From Betaproteobacteria bacterium (lineage in GTDB: Bacteria; Pseudomonadota; Gammaproteobacteria; Burkholderiales; Rhodocyclaceae), in contig JACQAO010000087.1 of NCBI GenBank assembly GCA_016194935.1, forward strand, positions 1 through 43,238: a stretch of DNA of 43,238 bases, given 5' to 3'. The stretch's first letter is position 1. Each line of letters begins with the position of its first letter. Of this stretch, positions 16,468 through 27,500 are shown piece by piece. The position numbers and the translations under genes were made by a program. The notes beneath the pieces are model-generated. The model made no database searches. It was given only the letters and a program-made list of their open reading frames with translations, and was not told the origin of the DNA.

Positions 16468-17559
16468 ATGTCCCGCCCGATACACGCCAGCATTGATCCC
16501 GGCGCATTGCGCCATAACCTTGACGTGGCGCGCCGTCATGCCGGCGAGGCGCGCATCTGGAGCGTGGTCAAAGCCAATGCCTATGGCCACGGGTTGTTGC
16601 GTGCGGCGCGCGCCCTGGCCGATCTGGCGGACGGTTATGCTCTGATCGAACTGGAGGGCGCCATCAGCTTGCGCGAAGCCGGGCTGCGTCAGCCGATCCT
16701 GCTGCTGGAAGGATTTTACAGCGCCGATGAACTGACGCAGTTTGCCGAGCATCGCCTGACAGCGGTGTTGCATACGCTGGAGCAAGCGCAGATGTTGGCT
16801 GCGGCCAGGTTGCCTGCGCCGTTGCCGGTGTATCTCAAGCTCAACACCGGCATGAATCGCCTTGGTTTCAACCAGAACGAATTTCGCACCGCCCTGAAAA
16901 TTCTGGATGCATCCACGCAGGTCGCTTCGATTACCCTGATGACACATTTTGCCGACGCCGACTGCGACCAGAACGGCCCGGGCATCGCTGGACAAATGGC
17001 ACGCCTCGATCATTTGCGCGAGGAGTGCCATGTCCAGCAATATCCGCTCAGTCTCGCCAATTCAGCCGCGCTGCTGCGCTATCCGGAAAGCCGGGGAGAC
17101 TGGGTGCGTCCCGGCATCATGCTCTACGGCAGCTCGCCTTTTCCTGAATTGCGCAATGCGAATGAGCTTGACCTGAAACCGGTGATGACACTACGCAGTG
17201 AACTGATCTCGGTGCGCGACCTGGAGGCAGGTGACCGCATTGGTTATGGCGGAATCTTCGCCGCTCCAGCGCCAATGAAAGTTGGCGTCGTCGCTTGCGG
17301 TTATGCTGACGGCTATCCGCGCCATGCGCCTACCGGCACGCCGATATTGGTGGGCGGCCAGCGCACACGCACGCTGGGCCGCGTCTCGATGGACAAGATT
17401 TGCGTCGACCTGACCGGCATTCACGGAGCAGGGATCGGTACACCTGTAGTGCTGTGGGGAGAGGGCATGCCCGCCGATGAAGTGGCGACTGCCGCCGGCA
17501 CCGTCAGCTATGAGTTGTTCTGCGCCCTGGCGGCGCGGGTGCCGGTGGTGGAAATCTGA
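16468..17559 (+). CDS. alr: alanine racemase
   Basis: Alr converts L- to D-alanine for peptidoglycan using PLP. The 363-residue protein shows the PLP-lysine motif VVKANAYGHG (Lys35), the second catalytic tyrosine in RIGYGGIF, and GRVSMDKICVDLT. Length is normal. The gene ends 6 bp before radA, a common neighbour in betaproteobacteria. Confidence 0.96.
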   Translation: MSRPIHASIDPGALRHNLDVARRHAGEARIWSVVKANAYGHGLLRAARALADLADGYALIELEGAISLREAGLRQPILLLEGFYSADELTQFAEHRLTAVLHTLEQAQMLAAARLPAPLPVYLKLNTGMNRLGFNQNEFRTALKILDASTQVASITLMTHFADADCDQNGPGIAGQMARLDHLREECHVQQYPLSLANSAALLRYPESRGDWVRPGIMLYGSSPFPELRNANELDLKPVMTLRSELISVRDLEAGDRIGYGGIFAAPAPMKVGVVACGYADGYPRHAPTGTPILVGGQRTRTLGRVSMDKICVDLTGIHGAGIGTPVVLWGEGMPADEVATAAGTVSYELFCALAARVPVVEI

Positions 17560-17565
17560 ACCATC

Positions 17566-18936
17566 ATGGCCAAGCCAAAATCCATTTACGTCTGCACCGA
17601 ATGCGGCGCCAGCGCGCCCAAATGGCAGGGGCAGTGTCCGGGTTGCGGGGTATGGAACACGCTGGTCGAAAGCGTTGCGGAAACTGCTTCCACCCATCCT
17701 GTGAGCCGTTTTGCCGCACTGGCCGGGGCCAGCAAGTTGCAGCAATTGTCCGACATCCATCCGCGCGAAGAACCACGCACTGCCACCGGCATCGAGGAAT
17801 TCGACCGTGTTCTCGGCGGCGGGCTGGTGGCCGGCGGGGTGGTGCTGATCGGCGGCGATCCCGGCATCGGCAAATCCACGCTGCTGTTGCAGGCGTTGTG
17901 CCGGCTGGCCGAGGCGCGTCACTCAGTGCTGTATGTAACCGGCGAGGAATCGGGCGAGCAAGTCGCCTTACGCGCGCGACGTTTGCAATTGCCGACGGAC
18001 GGACTAGCGTTGCTGGCCGAGATCAGCCTGGAAAAAATTCTCGCCACCCTGGCGCGCGAGAAACCGGCGGTGGCGGTGATGGATTCGATCCAGACCCTGT
18101 ATTCCGAGGTGCTGCAATCCGCGCCCGGCTCGGTGGCGCAGGTACGCGAGTGCGCGGCGCATCTGACGCGCTACGCCAAGCAATCCGGCACCTGCATCAT
18201 CCTGATCGGCCACGTCACCAAGGAGGGCGCGCTGGCCGGGCCGCGGGTGCTGGAGCACATGGTGGATACCGTGCTGTACTTCGAGGGCGAAACGCATTCC
18301 TCGTTCCGCTTGGTGCGCGCCGTCAAGAACCGCTACGGCGCGGTGAATGAGCTGGGCGTGTTCGCCATGACTGACAAGGGACTGCGCGGCGTCTCCAACC
18401 CCTCGGCGCTGTTCCTGTCGCAGCATGCGCAACAGGTCTCAGGCAGTTGCGTAATGGTGACGCAGGAAGGCACGCGACCGCTGCTGGTGGAAATCCAGGC
18501 GCTGGTCGATGCAACGCATTCACCCAGCCCGCGCAGGCTCACGGTGGGCCTGGAACAGAACCGTCTGGCGATGTTGCTGGCGGTGTTGCACCGTCACGCC
18601 GGCATTGTCTGCTTCGACCAGGACGTGTTCGTGAACGCGGTCGGCGGCGTGCGTATTGCCGAGCCGGCAGCCGATCTGGCGGTGCTCCTGGCAATCGTTT
18701 CTTCGCTGCGCAATCAACCCCTGCCAGCCAAGCTGGTGGCCTTCGGCGAGGTCGGCCTGGCCGGTGAAATCCGCCCTGCACCGCGCGGCCAGGAGCGTCT
18801 CAAGGAAGCCGCCAAACTCGGTTTCACCCATGCACTGATTCCCAAAGCCAATGCGCCAAAACAAGCCATCAAAGGCATCGAGGTGATCGCCCTGGATCGT
18901 GTCGAGCAGGCGATAGACCGACTACGCGAGTTCTAG
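17566..18936 (+). CDS. radA: DNA repair protein RadA
   Basis: RadA is a RecA-like helicase that promotes branch migration during recombination. The 456-residue protein has an N-terminal zinc finger (Cys10, Cys13, Cys24, Cys27), Walker A GGDPGIGKS at 96-104, the RadA-specific KNRYG motif (usually KNRFG), and a C-terminal Lon-protease-like domain (GEVGLAGEIRPAPRGQERL). Everything expected is present. It is the last intact chromosomal gene before the accessory region. Confidence 0.96.
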   Translation: MAKPKSIYVCTECGASAPKWQGQCPGCGVWNTLVESVAETASTHPVSRFAALAGASKLQQLSDIHPREEPRTATGIEEFDRVLGGGLVAGGVVLIGGDPGIGKSTLLLQALCRLAEARHSVLYVTGEESGEQVALRARRLQLPTDGLALLAEISLEKILATLAREKPAVAVMDSIQTLYSEVLQSAPGSVAQVRECAAHLTRYAKQSGTCIILIGHVTKEGALAGPRVLEHMVDTVLYFEGETHSSFRLVRAVKNRYGAVNELGVFAMTDKGLRGVSNPSALFLSQHAQQVSGSCVMVTQEGTRPLLVEIQALVDATHSPSPRRLTVGLEQNRLAMLLAVLHRHAGIVCFDQDVFVNAVGGVRIAEPAADLAVLLAIVSSLRNQPLPAKLVAFGEVGLAGEIRPAPRGQERLKEAAKLGFTHALIPKANAPKQAIKGIEVIALDRVEQAIDRLREF

Positions 18937-19026
18937 TTGATCTGCTCAATGACTCCGCATCTTCCCGGAAAACAGTCGGATGGCGCGGCAAGCATCAGCC
19001 GCGCGGGTGGAGCAGCGGCGTCGCCG

Positions 19027-19308
19027 GAAGGTCTCTGTCTGGGATCGAGCCAGTCCTCCGGTCGCGCCTTCGTCGCCGTGCTGACCCCGCCCGCGCGGCA
19101 GGGCGAGTTCTTCGGTCTGTGGGACTTGGCCAATCGCCTGGCGGCCATCGCCGGGCCATTCAGCTATGGACTGGCCAACTGGCTGTCGGGCGGCGACCAC
19201 CGGCTGGCGATACTCACCACCGGCGCCTATTTCCTGCTCGGCCTGCTGCTGTTGGCGGGCGTCGATGCCGAGCGCGGACGACGCGCCGCCGTGGGGCAGG
19301 GTGCATGA
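19027..19308 (+). pseudogene. C-terminal remnant of a UMF1-type MFS transporter
   Basis: From about 19027 the frame reads GLCLGSSQSSGRAFVAVLTP then ARQGEFFGLWDLANRLAAIAGP, which matches the last third of UMF1/Atg22-like MFS transporters, including two more hydrophobic helices. A full protein has about 430 residues; the N-terminal two thirds are missing, and the ~90 bases between radA and the remnant do not encode them. It is a truncated gene with no plausible own start. It marks a deletion or insertion border beside radA. Confidence 0.75.
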
Positions 19309-19934
19309 TTCCGCAGGCTGAGCTTATTGAGCTTCGCCATACTCTGGCAATGGTCGCCTAGCGAATGGCCGCTATCCGCCCAATTACAGGCGGTCACGGT
19401 TAGCTATTGCTATGGGTATGGCGTATGGCCCAGGCCACAACCTGTCAGTGAGGTAGTTGAGGGCGATGCCTGTTTCAGACTGTAAGTCGACGGTGAGGTT
19501 TCGCGGGTCACTCCCGGCTTCAGACCCGCGACTGCCTGATGTACTTGGCATAGTCAATGGCCGCTGACCCGTATTCTGGTCAGTCGTCAGTACTTAGCAA
19601 ATCCGTGGCAATTTCTTATTACTTTCCCCCATTTGCCGTGACACTTGAGAGTCACGCCCTATTACTTTAGCAATACAGCTTATTGAAATTTCGTATAAAT
19701 ATCCCCTCAATGCCCCCGCTGACGCTAACATGCTGCCGTCACACTTGGCGACACAAATTGATAGCCGCCAATCAACAAGAGTGCCAAGGGGAGATAAGCA
19801 CTTTGTCTACACTGCATTAATGCATCTGCGTTATGAGGCAAGCTCACTTGGTGAGCCTTCTCTACGAGACAATTGTCCCGTACAGCTCAGTTGTAATAGT
19901 AGTTGGCTTGAACAATGGTGGCTTTGATACTAGG
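19309..19934. other. 626-bp non-coding stretch before the DISARM-like operon
   Basis: No gene was recognised. Three small hairpins are visible: 19502-19509 with 19523-19530 (CGCGGGTC/GACCCGCG), 19564-19569 with 19578-19583 (CTGACC/GGTCAG), and 19637-19642 with 19651-19656 (CGTGAC/GTCACG). The sequence becomes AT-rich around 19655-19705, where TATAAA at 19694 could be a -10 element, but no good -35 is present. The operon promoter most likely lies in the second half. Confidence 0.45.
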
Positions 19935-21671
19935 ATGACCAGCAAACAAAAACAGCAATTTTATCGGCATGTAAGGGCGCTATCCAGCTTGCTTCAGCAA
20001 GGCAAGTACGGGATTGAGTCTGCTGCTGAGACAATTCTTGTTCTCTGGAGCGGAACTCAGTGTCCGTCGCTGACGTGCGATGGTTTAACCTTCTCCGAAG
20101 AATTCGCTACTTTAGCCAAAGTTCAACGGTTTGTTGCGTGGATGGGCCAGTTGGAACTGCTGGACTCCGCGTATTGGCTTAGCTCCGCCTATGCTATCTG
20201 GGCGGGTGATGAGTATCGCAAGAACCTAGCGATGTTCTTTACCCCACCATCAATAACCAAGCGCCTACTCGACGACCTCGAGCAGGCCGGCGTGTCATTT
20301 ACTGAGCATTCTTTTTTTGACCCAGCTTGCGGCGGTGCCGCCTTCCTTGCACCCATCGCGCAACGCATGCGGTCGGCACTGCTTGCCCGAGGCGCGACAC
20401 CTAGTGAAATTTTGGAACAGGTTGGTCAGCGTCTTTTCGGCGTCGACCTGGACTCGGTTCTGTGCAGAATGTCCCGCCATTTTTTGCGAATGGTTCTACA
20501 TGCGGAAATTTCCGAGGCTCATTTCGAGCCTGAGTTTTACATTGCGCAGGCCGATTCTCTTTCTCAGATAGATTCGCTTGCCGGAACTATCGACGTCGTT
20601 GTCTGCAACCCACCCTACCGCAAGATGCTGTCTGCTGAAGTGGCTTTGTACAGGGGGCGTTTTGCGAATGTGATTGAGGCCCAAACCAATCTATATAGCC
20701 TCTTCATCACCCTGTGCCTTCGTCTCTTGAAGGCACAGGGGCTAGCCGCATTGGTCACGCCAACAAGTTTCTTGTCAGGGCAATCGTTCTCGAAGCTTCG
20801 AAGCTACTTGATGGAGAACTCGGAAATTTTGCATATCGGCATCGTTGCCGATAGGTCTGGCGTTTTCATCAACGTTGAGCAGGAAACTGCCTTAACCCTG
20901 CTTCGGCAACGTCAACCGGAGCATGCTGCCGAAACCACCGCGCATGTTTCCGTCGTTTCAAAGGAAGGTAATTTGACATCGGTTGGCGTTTGCGTATTGC
21001 CAAACTCAGGGAGCGCGTGGCCAATTCCTCGGAACGAGGGTGACGCTGAGGTATTGCATCTCGCTGGCGTCAGCCCCTATCGGCTAGCTGATTATGGCTA
21101 CCGTGTGCGAATCGGTGCCTGGGTGTGGAATCGGGACGAACGGCGAACGTTTCGCTCTGTGACGGACGCAAGGCGTGCCAAATCCCCGACTGTGTTTCCG
21201 TTGCTTTGGTCGAGCGACATACGGCAGGGTGGCTGGGTTCATTTCTCTGGTAAGGCAAAGCCCAACGGGGAGCATTCTTTCGTTGACGTTTCCGGTCGAA
21301 GCATTGCGTCTGTCGTGAAGCACCCGGCGGTGCTTTTGCAGCGTGTGACGTCCAACGAGCAGCCGCGCCGATTGGTCGCGGCTGTAGTGCCAGCGACGCT
21401 GCTTGAGAGTCATGGTGGTTTTGTCGGAGAAAACCATACGGTTATTCTTGAAGCAATCAAAGATTGTGGCTTCCCGCCGGACCTTCTGGTTGCATTGATG
21501 AGTTCCTCGCCCATCGACCGATATTTTCGATGCATTTCTGGCTCGATAAACGTATCCGTATTTGAGCTATCCCAACTCCCTCTCCCTGCTCCAGACCAAT
21601 TGCGAGCAGCCCTAGAGCAAGGCCTAAGCATGGAAGCAGCGGTCATCGTGGCATTCGGACAGCGAGTTTAG
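19935..21671 (+). CDS. adenine-N6 DNA methyltransferase of the DISARM-like locus
   Basis: The enzyme should methylate adenine to mark self DNA. It shows AdoMet motif I FFDPACGGAAFL (Asp129-Pro-Ala-Cys) and the catalytic motif IV NPPY at 225-228, in the order of gamma-class N6 methylases. A ~300-residue C-terminal half ends with SGSINVSVFELSQLPLP, typical of the target-recognition part of TaqI/Eco57I-like enzymes. There is no nuclease motif. I start at the ATG at 19935 (578 residues); an ATG at 19833 would add 34 atypical residues, and neither has a good ribosome-binding site. It is first in the operon, 43 bp before the DrmE-like gene. In DISARM class 1 this position is held by drmMI; equivalence is inferred from context. 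Confidence 0.85.
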   Translation: MTSKQKQQFYRHVRALSSLLQQGKYGIESAAETILVLWSGTQCPSLTCDGLTFSEEFATLAKVQRFVAWMGQLELLDSAYWLSSAYAIWAGDEYRKNLAMFFTPPSITKRLLDDLEQAGVSFTEHSFFDPACGGAAFLAPIAQRMRSALLARGATPSEILEQVGQRLFGVDLDSVLCRMSRHFLRMVLHAEISEAHFEPEFYIAQADSLSQIDSLAGTIDVVVCNPPYRKMLSAEVALYRGRFANVIEAQTNLYSLFITLCLRLLKAQGLAALVTPTSFLSGQSFSKLRSYLMENSEILHIGIVADRSGVFINVEQETALTLLRQRQPEHAAETTAHVSVVSKEGNLTSVGVCVLPNSGSAWPIPRNEGDAEVLHLAGVSPYRLADYGYRVRIGAWVWNRDERRTFRSVTDARRAKSPTVFPLLWSSDIRQGGWVHFSGKAKPNGEHSFVDVSGRSIASVVKHPAVLLQRVTSNEQPRRLVAAVVPATLLESHGGFVGENHTVILEAIKDCGFPPDLLVALMSSSPIDRYFRCISGSINVSVFELSQLPLPAPDQLRAALEQGLSMEAAVIVAFGQRV

Positions 21672-21714
21672 ATGGATCAATACAAGGTAAGAGCCCGCCA
21701 TATTCCATACATTT

Positions 21715-24522
21715 ATGCCTCTGCCACATCACTTTAATAGGCGCCACAAAGAGCTCGATGCCTTAGAAAAGCGTCAAGAAGCTCTCGAGAAGCGCAAGGA
21801 ACTCGCTCAGCATCTGCTGAAGGGGCATCCACGGCCTGTTGCTGATGCAACACCCGTTCAGGAGGCAGTCCCTGCCTCGCCTCAGTCGCTCGATTTCCCG
21901 ACCATAGCGCCTTCCGCGGAGCGTTACGGCCAGGCAGGGGTGCCGGTGTATCGAGAGGATGAGTCGGCTCCAAGTAACCCCTCACCCGGACTGACAGTCC
22001 TGGTGGAAATGTACTTGGATGCGGCCAACAACAAGACAAAGCATGTGGCGCTGGTTTGGCCTGTTGCACCCCAAACCCTGGTAATCGTCCATGTCCTGGC
22101 TACACTTGAGCGGTGGGCTCGAGGCGATAAGCAAGGGGTTCGCGGGTTGGCGTTCCCTGTTAAGACAAATGCCTTTCATCCACTGAACCATCTATACCTG
22201 GACCGCGAGGCGTTGATTGCCCATGCCCGGAAGCTTATTGAGGAGCCAGGTAAGGGCAACCCATTCCTCACGCGCAAGCTACAGGACAAAGATAGCTATC
22301 TCTTCTCCATGAATAGCCTCAAGCCGGAGATTGGCGAAGCCTTTAACCCGACTATGAGCGAGCTCATCCCCCATTTTTTTGCTGGACAAGGGTTCAAGAA
22401 ATGGGAATCGTGTGCTGAGCACCTGCTCGAGCATATCGGTGCAAGGCTCGCGAGACGCTCGCACAAGAAAGCCCTGCGGTCAAACTGCGACGTGATTGGT
22501 GCCCCCAAAACAGCTCCTGACGCCCTCTTTGCGCTAGATACGCGCATGTCAAAAGAAGAGCGCCGGGCTGCCCTGCATGCCCTGAAGAAAGAAGGAGTGC
22601 CAGAAGTCGTCTTGGTTAATGCCACGCGGCCAGTTCGGTTAGCCACCCGAGGTTGGGCCAAGCTAATTGCTAGGGTTTGTCACGAAATCGAAGATGAATT
22701 CGGCGTAAATGCTCCCGGCGTATTGATTGTTACTGATGACCCGGGCGCAGCCTTTCAAATCCGGGGCGAGCTCGCAGAGCAGGGCATGCAACGGACGAAG
22801 AATCACATTGGTGGCAGCAAGGACTATTGGATAACGGGTATCTGTAACGGCCTTAAAGAGGACGGATTGCTTCCGCCGGGGGTCGCGGAGTTGGAGGTTC
22901 CGGCGCCGCGAGAATTCAAGCTCGAAATTGTTGATACCGAAGCAGCCCATGTTATCAACCGTCTTTATCGACTTGCCGGTCGCCTACCGAATGGAAGGGA
23001 CTCGGGTAAGCCTGTCTTTGAGGCAGCAAGCTATCTCTCGCGCTTGGCAGCGTTGCCGTGTGGTGTTTCTACGTTGGTTGAGTGGCTCACGCAATCTACG
23101 GTTTCTGACCACGCCCGGCGAATTTACAGCTGGTCCACGTATCACGCTGCATTGAGCGAATTTGAGCGCAGCGACGACGCGGGGACGGAACGCTCCGCCA
23201 TTGTGAAATGCCTTGCGGCCGGCTCAAGGCTCTACGACAACTATCAAACGGCGACACCTCTTGCGCTGCGATTGGCTAAGCTGGTCGAACTATCTGCGCT
23301 ATCTCGTCGGCACCGCACTGTAATGGTTTTTACAAGTGCAATTTACCGCCGCCTTGCAGAACGCTTTCTTACCGAGTTTGAATACCCGGACGGTGTCAGG
23401 TTTGAGCAGTTCTCGGATAGAGTCGTGTTCGTTTCCTCAGCGCAGCTTGAGGAGCACCTGACGCAACTTGACGGTGCCCAACTCGTTTTTGTTGGACTCG
23501 ACGACGAGGGGCTGCGGCTGGCCATGACCGACAATCGGGTGCCCAAGCATACGGCCGTGCTGATGACGCAAAGGTCTGGACAGTATTTGCGCAGCATGCT
23601 CAAGCCGTTGGACGAGAAATTTGCGGAATTCAAGGTACTTAAGCCTCGAATGGAGTCCTTCCTGCGGCAGCTGAGCGAATTGCCGGACGACCAGACAATG
23701 TTTCTTGATGACTTCGTCCTTCCGACGTTCCGCACAGAACTTTCCTCGGAGGTTGGTGACGCTAGTGGCCCGGCGGACCCGGATGCGTGGCGCGTTACGG
23801 TACAGAATGGTATTTCACTTTATTGGAAGCCTACCCACAAGGTCTACGTGTACGACCCCGCTAGTAGTGATGCGACAGACCGGGGTTTTCGCACGTGTGA
23901 GGTTGGTTCGCTCCAGCCCGGGGATAAGCTATTTGTGATGTCTCCTGACTTGCGCGAGCTCGTCGAGGCCGTTCTCAAGGAAGCAGGGGTCCCGATTGAC
24001 CACGACAAGACCTTTGAAGGTGCGCTTCGCGATTACCACGAGAATGTGACCAAGAGTCTGAATAGTCATTTTCCCGGCAGGAACGTCGCAGAACAAGTCC
24101 GTCAATTGCGAGCGGCAATATTGGAGCACAACGAGAAGCTAGCGGACGACTTTCCTGGTGAGCAGGCCGTCCGATACTGGGTCAGTCTTGGTGATTCACT
24201 CGATACCCCTTTTGAGCAACTCAAGCCGCGGGCGCCCATGAGGGAGGCGCATTTCGTCGCGTTCGCCGAGGTCCTGGGCTTCAACAGCCTTCAGACGGCG
24301 TACTACTGGCAGCGGGTCATCATGGCCATACGTAATGCTAGGCGATTGGACGGGCGCCATGTATCGGACCTTTATTCGTACATGCTGCTGCAGCCTGAAG
24401 CTGCAATGCTTCATTCAAAAATTTCGCGGCAAACCTTGAAGGTATTGTTTCAAAAAGCCCGCGAGAGCATCGTTGTTGTTGAGAACGTAACGCCTCCATC
24501 GGGGAGCAATGCTGATGCCTAA
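21715..24522 (+). CDS. DrmE-like protein of the DISARM-like locus
   Basis: A 935-residue protein without an obvious catalytic motif. Residues ~8-35 are Lys/Glu-rich and likely a coiled coil, followed by a Pro/Ala-rich linker. The middle contains alternating hydrophobic strands and helices (for example PGVLIVTDDPGAAFQIRGEL and HRTVMVFTSAIYRRLAERFL) that resemble a helicase-like fold, but I see no Walker A, DEAD box or SNF2 motif. The C-terminal third (from about VGSLQPGDKLFVMS) is helical with conserved-looking Trp and Arg residues. Position directly before drmA and size fit DrmE of class 2 DISARM. I assign it from that context and general appearance, not a diagnostic motif. It could be a new component. 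Confidence 0.55.
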   Translation: MPLPHHFNRRHKELDALEKRQEALEKRKELAQHLLKGHPRPVADATPVQEAVPASPQSLDFPTIAPSAERYGQAGVPVYREDESAPSNPSPGLTVLVEMYLDAANNKTKHVALVWPVAPQTLVIVHVLATLERWARGDKQGVRGLAFPVKTNAFHPLNHLYLDREALIAHARKLIEEPGKGNPFLTRKLQDKDSYLFSMNSLKPEIGEAFNPTMSELIPHFFAGQGFKKWESCAEHLLEHIGARLARRSHKKALRSNCDVIGAPKTAPDALFALDTRMSKEERRAALHALKKEGVPEVVLVNATRPVRLATRGWAKLIARVCHEIEDEFGVNAPGVLIVTDDPGAAFQIRGELAEQGMQRTKNHIGGSKDYWITGICNGLKEDGLLPPGVAELEVPAPREFKLEIVDTEAAHVINRLYRLAGRLPNGRDSGKPVFEAASYLSRLAALPCGVSTLVEWLTQSTVSDHARRIYSWSTYHAALSEFERSDDAGTERSAIVKCLAAGSRLYDNYQTATPLALRLAKLVELSALSRRHRTVMVFTSAIYRRLAERFLTEFEYPDGVRFEQFSDRVVFVSSAQLEEHLTQLDGAQLVFVGLDDEGLRLAMTDNRVPKHTAVLMTQRSGQYLRSMLKPLDEKFAEFKVLKPRMESFLRQLSELPDDQTMFLDDFVLPTFRTELSSEVGDASGPADPDAWRVTVQNGISLYWKPTHKVYVYDPASSDATDRGFRTCEVGSLQPGDKLFVMSPDLRELVEAVLKEAGVPIDHDKTFEGALRDYHENVTKSLNSHFPGRNVAEQVRQLRAAILEHNEKLADDFPGEQAVRYWVSLGDSLDTPFEQLKPRAPMREAHFVAFAEVLGFNSLQTAYYWQRVIMAIRNARRLDGRHVSDLYSYMLLQPEAAMLHSKISRQTLKVLFQKARESIVVVENVTPPSGSNADA

Positions 24523-27500
24523 TCCAGTCGTTCGCGCAAATCCGTCAGAAATCTCGACGACCGTAAAAGAGGCGGTTGTCGATGCTCTCGTCAATATGAC
24601 CCATGCCCAGGTGAGCGGGGCGGGCGAATTCGGTAAGTATTTGTTCGGGGCGCGGCCGAGGACCCTTCTCAACTCCGGCTTCCTCTTGCCAGAGCTGCAA
24701 GCCGAAGGCGGGGACGAGGTGACGTCACCCATCTGGATTTCATCGCACGGCCTTCAGATTCAAATTGCGGCCGGGGTTTCATCGGAGATTTTGGTTCAGC
24801 CGCAGGTGTCCCTATATGTTCGCGTTCTTCCCAAGGAAGAAGACCTTGCCCGCCCTAATTGTCTCCCTACCTTCAGGCTCAGGCCTGACGTGGCTGCCGA
24901 GCTAAAGGAAATACGGAAAGTTCGCGAGGACCAGGAATGGGAAAAAGTGAAAGGGGAGTACACGTCGCGGTTTAAGCACCCCGAATGGCGCCGGATTCGT
25001 GAACAGATACGTGAGGAGATTTACAAGGCTAAGGGAATACCCAAGAACCTTGTGACGCTAGATAGCGAAGAACCTCGGGAGGTCTCAGGAGAGAGTGAAA
25101 AATCGGAAAGCGCGCCGGAGGGACTGGCGGTTCAAGCAGCCGCTGAAGTGATTGCTCAGGATGCCCATTTCGAGCCTTTGGCCGTTCCCCATAAGTGGCT
25201 GCGACTAGATATCCCGTTGCCGGAATTGCGCCTCGACCCAAGCAAGGGGAGCCCTGCCATTGAACTGGCGGCCGCGGGCCACGCCGCGTTGATGAACAAG
25301 GCCATTGCCGATTTCCTTGCGGCCTGGGCAAACTGCCCTGACCCAGACCATGGCGGAAAACTCTGGGCGTACCGAAGTCAAATTATGGTCCGTCCAAGCC
25401 AGTACAAGAGATGGCCCGAATTCTTGGAGCAGGCGCGCAAGTCCGCCAACCCTATCGCGTTGCCCAATGTCGAACTGGCATGGGACCTGGAGCTTGCGCC
25501 AGATTGGCTTGACACCAAGAAAGCCAATATTCTTGTCGCACTGGAAAACAAGGGCAAGGAGCCTCTTCAGCACAAAGACGAAACAGAGTATGCAGTTTTC
25601 CTGGTGAGCGTCACAGCTACTCTCCAGACGTCACTTCACCGCTTTTTGAAGCTCGAACGAGTGCAGCCTTCCTATCGATATAACCGTTATCTTCAGTACC
25701 CCGCAATGGGGCACAACGGTGGCGTTGATGTCGCCTCTCGCACCCCGGCAAGCATATCCCTGAAAACGACTTGGGCGCCGCGGTTCGTTCAACCGCGGAT
25801 TGTTCCTCGCGCAAGCGGGGGCATTGTGCGTTCTGCGCGCAAACTCAGCCAGCCAGAGGGGCTGGAGGGCGTGCTTCCGATTGCCACGGAAATGCGGCAG
25901 TGGCTGGCTGAGCAACCGAAAAGGGTCAATCCTGCGGACGGCCTTGACTCGTCAGATATCCCCGGCATCGAGCGCGAGATAGGCAAGTTCAACGACGACC
26001 TGCAGAAGTGGGGAAACGAGTTGGCCTCCATCAAAGGGGGGGTGGCCATCTTAAAGGAGTCAATGGCAGCCTGGTCTGGGCGTGGGCCGCAGCCTAACCC
26101 ACTGGCTTGCGTGTTTGAAGCGTGGCTAGGCATGAACGAAGCCATGTCCAATTTCATGAAGACCCGATTCGGGAATGACGACGGGGAGTGGCGCCTGTTT
26201 CAGCTCGCCTTCATTATTGCCAATATCCCGGCCCTCGCTTCCCGGATGCCTGAGTTCAAGCATCACTACAACGCGGCGCGTGACGACTCGGTGACCTTGC
26301 TCTACTTCGCGACCGGTGGCGGCAAGTCGGAAGCGTTCTTTGGTTTGTTAATGTTCAATCTTCTCCTGGACCGCTTGCGGGGGAAGAAGACCGGTGTCAC
26401 GGCGATGCTGCGGTATCCGCTTCGCCTGCTTACGATTCAGCAAGCCCAGCGCTGCGCCCTTGTGTTGGCGCAAGCAGAGTTGGTTCGTCGAGCAAACGGC
26501 TATGGCGGCGACGCTTTTTCTATTGGCTTCTGGGTCGGCAGCGGTGGGTCGCCGAACCGACTAAACGCCAAGGGCGTCTCGAGCATCAAAGAAATCGACG
26601 ACGTAGCGACGGACACGGAGTCCGAGCTAAAGCTGCGAGAGGACGACCTCAAGTACTCCGCCGCAGTGCGTGCTTGGAACAAAGTGCCCCATTGTCCGTT
26701 CTGTGGCACCCTGACGGCGCTACGCCTGTTCCCCAAACAGGGGGGAACCCTGGCGCACGTTTGTACCAAAATCAATTGCGCCAGCAACGAAGGTACTTGG
26801 AAGCCCCTGCCGTTCCTGATTTGCGATGAGGACATATACGACCTGGCGCCATCCGTGCTGTTGGGGACAGTTGATAAGCTCGCGCTGATTGGGCACTCCG
26901 CTGGCACCATCCGTCGCGTATATGGGATGCTGGGCACAGCCCCGTGGCGAGACGCTGCAACAAAGCGCTTGAGGATTCCGTCCATCAAGGATTTGGACCG
27001 GGGCGCGACAGCCTGCGGCTGCGAAGTGCTCTATCCGGCCTACCCATCGGGCGAGAAATTGTTCTTTGACCCGTTCCCTAGCCTTCTAGTCCAAGACGAG
27101 GCTCACCTCCTCGACGAATCCCTGGGTACTTTTGCCGGGTTGTTCGAGTCCACGCTGGATGCGGTATTTGCGCACCTATCACGTTCCTTGGTTGACATCA
27201 TTGCCAAGGACTTGATGGGTCGGCGCCGCCGTGCCAAGGTCATCGCTGCATCGGCAACGGTTTCAGCGCCCGAGCGGCAGCTCGAGCACCTGTATCAACG
27301 CGAGATTCCAGCCTCTCAGTTTCCCCATCCGGGCCCATCGCTCTACGAGTCGTTTTACGCAGGTCCCGAGGAGCCGGACCCCTCAGAGGTGGAGCGGTTG
27401 AAGTTGAACGAGCCTGAGCAAAGAGCCAAGCAAGCGCGCGTCTATTGCGCGTTCATGACTAATGGAAAACCGCACACCGCTACGAGCGTTGCCGTTTTGT

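Noticed and set aside
21672-21737. A 21-codon frame starting right after the methylase stop
   Set aside because: Too short, no ribosome-binding site, and overlapping the DrmE-like start in another frame.
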